Positions 60,357 through 64,000 of a stretch of DNA of 64,000 nucleotides are shown here, piece by piece. Where the stretch lies: assembly GCF_002803075.1 (NCBI RefSeq), contig NZ_NNBK01000014.1, positions 124,001 through 188,000 of the forward strand, in the 5' to 3' direction. This DNA comes from Streptomyces sp. CB01373 (GTDB taxonomy: Bacteria > Actinomycetota > Actinomycetes > Streptomycetales > Streptomycetaceae). Numbering within the stretch: the first letter of the stretch is position 1; every line of letters begins with the position of its first letter. A program made the translations under genes and the position numbers. Below the pieces are notes generated by a model that saw nothing but the letters and a program-made list of their open reading frames with translations, ran no database searches and was not told where the DNA came from.

Positions 60357-63248
60357 TCAGCTGCACCCGCTGGTCGAGCCGCAGCCCTCGCAGATGTAGC
60401 AGGAGCCGGCCCGCTGCATCTTCGTTCCGCAGGAGAAGCACAGCGGGGCGTCGGCCTGGATGCCGAGCTGCATCTCCACCAGCTCGGCGCTGGTGTGCGC
60501 CTGCTGGGGCGCGGGCTTGGCCGACTCGACCTCGGCCTTGGGCGTGGCGACCGCCTTCAGGTCCGTCTGGCGCGGCGCCGACTGGGCCAGGCCCTCGACG
60601 TCGACCTCGTCGTCGGCCGGCTCGTAGGAGCCGGTCTCGAGGTGGCGCTGACGCTCCTCGGCGGAATGGATGCCGAGCGCGGAGCGCGTCTCGAAGGGCA
60701 GGAAGTCCAGCGCCAGGCGGCGGAAGATGTAGTCGACGATCGACTGCGCCATCCGCACGTCCGGGTCGTCGGTCATGCCGGCCGGCTCGAAGCGCATGTT
60801 GGTGAACTTCGAGACGTACGTCTCCAGCGGCACGCCGTACTGGAGACCCACCGACACGGCGATCGAGAAGGCGTCCATCATTCCCGCGAGGGTGGAGCCC
60901 TGCTTGGACATCTTCAGGAAGACCTCGCCGAGACCGTCGTCAGGGTAGGAATTGGCGGTCATGTAGCCCTCGGCGCCGCCGACCGTGAAGGAGGTGGTGA
61001 TGCCGGGCCGGCCCTTGGGCAGCCGCTTGCGGACCGGGCGGTACTCGACGACCTTCTCGACCGCGCTGCGGATCGTGTCCTCGGCCTTCTTGGCGACCTC
61101 GGTCTTCTCGTCCTTCTTCTTCGCGGAGAGCGGCTGACCGACCTTGCAGTTGTCGCGGTAGATGGCGAGCGCCTTGACGCCCAGCTTCCACGCCTCGAAG
61201 TAGATCTCCTCGACCTCCTCGACGGTCGCCGACTCCGGCATGTTGACCGTCTTGGAGATGGCGCCGGAGATCCACGGCTGGATCGCGGCCATCATGCGGA
61301 CGTGGCCCATCGGGGAGATGGCGCGCTCGCCCATGGCGCAGTCGAACACCTCGTAGTGCTCGTGCTTGAGGCCGGGGGCGTCGATCACATTGCCGTGCTC
61401 GGCGATGTGGGCGACGACCGCCTCGATCTGCTCCTCCTGGTAGCCCAGGCGGCGCAGGGCCTGCGGGACGGTGCCGTTGACGATCTGCATCGAGCCGCCG
61501 CCGACCAGCTTCTTGAACTTGACCAGCGCGAGGTCGGGCTCGACGCCCGTGGTGTCGCAGGACATGGCCAGGCCGATGGTGCCGGTGGGCGCGAGGACGG
61601 ACGCCTGGGAGTTGCGGAAGCCGTTCTTCTCGCCGATCCGCAGCACGTCCTGCCAGGCCTCCGTGGCGGCGGCCCAGACCGGCGTGTCCAGGTCGTCCAT
61701 ACGGACGGCCGTGGCGTTGGCGTCGGCGTGCTGCTTCATGACCCGCAGGTGCGGCTGGGAGTTGCGGGCGTAGCCGTCGTACGGGCCGACGACCGCGGCG
61801 AGCTCGGCCGAGCGCCTGTAGGCGGTACCGGTCATCAGGGAGGTGATGGCACCGGCGAGGGTGCGGCCGCCGTCGGAGTCGTAGGCGTGGCCCGTCGCCA
61901 TCAGCAGCGCGCCGAGGTTGGCGTAGCCGATGCCGAGCTGGCGGTACGCGCGGGTGTTCTCGCCGATCTTCTGGGTCGGGAAGTCCGCGAAGCAGATGGA
62001 GATGTCCATCGCCGTGATGACCAGCTCGACGACCTGGGCGAAGCGCTCGACCTGGAAGGACTGGTGGCCCTGGCCGTCGTCCTTGAGGAACTTCATCAGG
62101 TTCAGCGAGGCGAGGTTGCAGGACGTGTTGTCCAGGTGCATGTACTCGCTGCAGGGGTTCGAGCCGTTGATGCGGCCGGACTCCGGGCAGGTGTGCCAGT
62201 GGTTGATCGTGTCGTCGTACTGGATGCCCGGGTCGGCGCAGGCCCAGGCGGCCTCCGCCATCTTGCGGAACAGGTCCTTGGCGTCGACCTGCTCGATGAC
62301 CTCGCCGGTCATCCGCGCGCGCAGGCCGAACGTCCCGCTCTCCGAGACCGCCTTCATGAACGTGTCGTTCACGCGGACCGAGTTGTTGGCGTTCTGGTAC
62401 TGGACGGAGGTGATGTCATCGCCACCGAGGTCCATGTCGAAGCCCGCGTCGCGCAGGGCGCGGATCTTCTCCTCCTCCTTGACCTTGGTCTGGATGAAGT
62501 CCTCGATGTCGGGGTGGTCGACGTCGAGGATGACCATCTTGGCCGCGCGGCGGGTGGCGCCGCCGGACTTGATGGTGCCGGCGGAGGCGTCGGCACCGCG
62601 CATGAAGGAGACGGGCCCGGAGGCGTTGCCGCCGGAGGAGAGCAGCTCCTTGGAGGAGCGGATGCGGGAGAGGTTCAGGCCGGCGCCGGAGCCGCCCTTG
62701 AAGATCATGCCCTCTTCCTTGTACCAGTCGAGGATCGACTCCATGGAGTCGTCGACGGACAGGATGAAGCAGGCGGAGACCTGCTGGGGCTGCTTGGTGC
62801 CGACGTTGAACCAGACGGGGCTGTTGAAGCTGAAGATCTGGTGCAGGAGGGCGTAGGCCAGCTCGTGCTCGAAGATCTCGGCGTCGGCGGGCGAGGCGAA
62901 GTACTTGTTCTCCTCGCCGGCCTGCCGGTACGTCTTCACGATGCGGTCGATCAGCTGCCTGAGGCTGGTCTCGCGCTGCGGAGTACCGACGGCACCGCGG
63001 AAGTACTTGCTGGTGACGATGTTGACCGCGTTCACCGACCAGAAGTCGGGGAACTCGACGCCACGCTGCTCGAAGTTGACCGAGCCGTCGCGCCAGTTGG
63101 TCATGACGACGTCACGGCGCTCCCAGGCCACCTCGTCGTACGGGTGCACGCCGGGGGTGGTGTGGATGCGCTCGATACGCAGTCCCTTGTTGGCCTTGGT
63201 GCCCTTGGCTCGGGAACCTCGTGCCGGACCGCTCGCCGTCTCTGTCAT
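60357..63248 (-). CDS. nrdJ: Vitamin B12-dependent (class II) ribonucleotide reductase
   Basis: A 963-residue class II reductase making deoxyribonucleotides with adenosylcobalamin. It has SACFILSVDDSMESI, the substrate-site NPCSEYMHLDNTSCNLASLN, the P-E-S and thiyl region SVLAPTGTIGLAMSCDT, and a C-terminal zinc-ribbon-like tail (CFSCGTKMQRAGSCYICEGC). ATG 63248 has GGGAGG seven bases upstream; a longer frame exists but overlaps the spacer after nrdR. It follows nrdR on the same strand, the conserved Streptomyces nrdR-nrdJ pair. Confidence 0.96.
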   Translation of the reverse strand: MTETASGPARGSRAKGTKANKGLRIERIHTTPGVHPYDEVAWERRDVVMTNWRDGSVNFEQRGVEFPDFWSVNAVNIVTSKYFRGAVGTPQRETSLRQLIDRIVKTYRQAGEENKYFASPADAEIFEHELAYALLHQIFSFNSPVWFNVGTKQPQQVSACFILSVDDSMESILDWYKEEGMIFKGGSGAGLNLSRIRSSKELLSSGGNASGPVSFMRGADASAGTIKSGGATRRAAKMVILDVDHPDIEDFIQTKVKEEEKIRALRDAGFDMDLGGDDITSVQYQNANNSVRVNDTFMKAVSESGTFGLRARMTGEVIEQVDAKDLFRKMAEAAWACADPGIQYDDTINHWHTCPESGRINGSNPCSEYMHLDNTSCNLASLNLMKFLKDDGQGHQSFQVERFAQVVELVITAMDISICFADFPTQKIGENTRAYRQLGIGYANLGALLMATGHAYDSDGGRTLAGAITSLMTGTAYRRSAELAAVVGPYDGYARNSQPHLRVMKQHADANATAVRMDDLDTPVWAAATEAWQDVLRIGEKNGFRNSQASVLAPTGTIGLAMSCDTTGVEPDLALVKFKKLVGGGSMQIVNGTVPQALRRLGYQEEQIEAVVAHIAEHGNVIDAPGLKHEHYEVFDCAMGERAISPMGHVRMMAAIQPWISGAISKTVNMPESATVEEVEEIYFEAWKLGVKALAIYRDNCKVGQPLSAKKKDEKTEVAKKAEDTIRSAVEKVVEYRPVRKRLPKGRPGITTSFTVGGAEGYMTANSYPDDGLGEVFLKMSKQGSTLAGMMDAFSIAVSVGLQYGVPLETYVSKFTNMRFEPAGMTDDPDVRMAQSIVDYIFRRLALDFLPFETRSALGIHSAEERQRHLETGSYEPADDEVDVEGLAQSAPRQTDLKAVATPKAEVESAKPAPQQAHTSAELVEMQLGIQADAPLCFSCGTKMQRAGSCYICEGCGSTSGCS

Positions 63249-63408
63249 GCCGCCTCCCTGTACGGGCGTAAACGCCCTGAAGTGCCCCTGTTGTTCCGGA
63301 GCACGGTGTTCTGTCTGGCGTCGCGGGCGCCCTCGCTGCCACCCGCGACCGGTTTCACTCACCGCCGCCGAGCCGGGTCAGGACGCGTCGTCCTGACCGG
63401 CCCGCTGC

Positions 63409-63963
63409 TCAGTCGGCGGCGCCTGCGGGCGGGGGGACCTCAGCCGTCCCACCGCGCCCGCGGCCGTCTTCCTGGCACCCCGCGCAAGCGCCGTCGCCGT
63501 CCTGCGCGGCGGGGTGCACCGTTCCTTCTCTGAGTTCCGCGATGGCGGACTCGAAGTCCTCCAGCGAGTCGAACGCCCGGTAGACGGACGCGAACCGCAG
63601 ATAGGCGACGAGGTCGAGCTCCTTCAGGGGGCCGAGTATGGCGAGCCCCACCTCGTGAGCGGCCACCTCGGCGCTGCCGCTGGCGCGCACCGCCTCCTCG
63701 ACCCGCTGGCCCAGCTGAGCAAGGGCGTCCTCAGTGACGGGCCGCCCCTGGCAGGCCTTGCGCACACCGTTGATGACCTTGATCCGGCTGAAGGGCTCGG
63801 TGACTCCGGACCGCTTGACCACGATGAGCGAGCACGTCTCCACCGTCGTGAACCGACGGGAGCAGTCAGGGCACTGGCGGCGCCTGCGGATGGACGTGCC
63901 GTCGTCCGTGGTGCGGCTGTCGACCACGCGGCTGTCGGGGTGCCTGCAGAAGGGGCAGTGCAT
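63409..63963 (-). CDS. nrdR: Transcriptional repressor NrdR
   Basis: A 184-residue regulator of ribonucleotide reductase genes. It has an N-terminal zinc ribbon ([17 protein letters not shown] with [12 protein letters not shown]) and an ATP-cone domain ([20 protein letters not shown] to [18 protein letters not shown]) that senses ATP/dATP. The C-terminal 35 residues are Gly/Asp-rich with two extra cysteines. I chose ATG 63963; an in-frame TTG three codons earlier is possible. Its promoter is cut by the window edge, and no NrdR box is visible in the 37 bases remaining. Confidence 0.95.
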   Translation of the reverse strand: MHCPFCRHPDSRVVDSRTTDDGTSIRRRRQCPDCSRRFTTVETCSLIVVKRSGVTEPFSRIKVINGVRKACQGRPVTEDALAQLGQRVEEAVRASGSAEVAAHEVGLAILGPLKELDLVAYLRFASVYRAFDSLEDFESAIAELREGTVHPAAQDGDGACAGCQEDGRGRGGTAEVPPPAGAAD

Positions 63964-64000
63964 GGACTCCAACCCTCCTCACAGCAGACTCAATGACCTC

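Noticed and set aside
63249-63408. Cobalamin riboswitch before nrdJ
   Set aside because: The 160-base gap shows no B12-box sequence; it looks like an ordinary intra-operon spacer after nrdR.
60495-63533. 1012-residue plus-strand open frame
   Set aside because: Antisense shadow of nrdJ.

Overview
The window is high-GC DNA from an actinomycete, almost certainly a Streptomyces. The flanks carry a recognisable Streptomyces core segment: parE, a trypsin-like protease, the principal sigma factor hrdB and the sporulation regulator whiH on the left, and rnhB, nrdJ and nrdR on the right. GTG starts, translationally coupled overlaps and lipoprotein-style export signals fit that assignment.

Layout. 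1-4.2 kb: two CitB/DcuR-type response regulators, the first cut by the window edge, flanking a sulfonate/nitrate-type ABC importer. 4.2-6.4 kb: an acetate-type sodium symporter with its DUF485 partner. 6.5-19.0 kb: core genes (parE, DUF7455, protease, hrdB, whiH, an ABC ATPase-permease fusion, a Nudix/NrtR-like protein, DUF4192), with a tandem repeat of about 32 bp between hrdB and whiH. 19.2-54.5 kb: an inserted island. 54.7-64 kb: core genes again (rnhB, ADP-ribosylglycohydrolase, histidine phosphatase, TerD, nrdJ, nrdR).

The island sits inside a broken recQ-type helicase gene. An N-terminal remnant, frameshifted in Walker A, lies at 19.17-19.51 kb, and a C-terminal remnant on the same strand lies at 54.26-54.45 kb. 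A complete paralogue on the opposite strand (51.97-54.13 kb) was apparently brought in with the island and may replace the lost gene. A probable serine-recombinase fragment lies at the left junction.

The cargo is a hybrid NRPS-PKS cluster that I cannot match to a known product. The right-going operon encodes a P450, C-PCP, PCP-C-A-PCP, KS-AT-ACP-TE, an MFS exporter, a second P450, an SDR, an unusual thioesterase-like protein with a cysteine elbow, A-PCP, and then a homoserine dehydrogenase. The left-going operon encodes an aldo/keto reductase, a 60-residue peptide, a PIN-like protein, a 7Fe ferredoxin, a type II thioesterase and an epoxide hydrolase. A likely logic is that the A-PCP loads one amino acid, a P450 oxidises it on the carrier, the C-containing proteins join it to a Val-like residue, and one non-reducing PKS step leaves a beta-keto unit that the TE releases. 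KorAB (2-oxoacid:ferredoxin oxidoreductase) and the ferredoxin may supply CoA esters or electrons.

Control looks like a gamma-butyrolactone circuit: afsA-type synthase, SDR, two ArpA/ScbR-type repressors, palindromic operator candidates and a domesticated IS701-type transposase. No SARP or LAL activator is visible. Decayed genes (threonine aldolase, phosphopantetheinyl transferase, helicase and recombinase fragments) lie at the edges of the island and of its modules.
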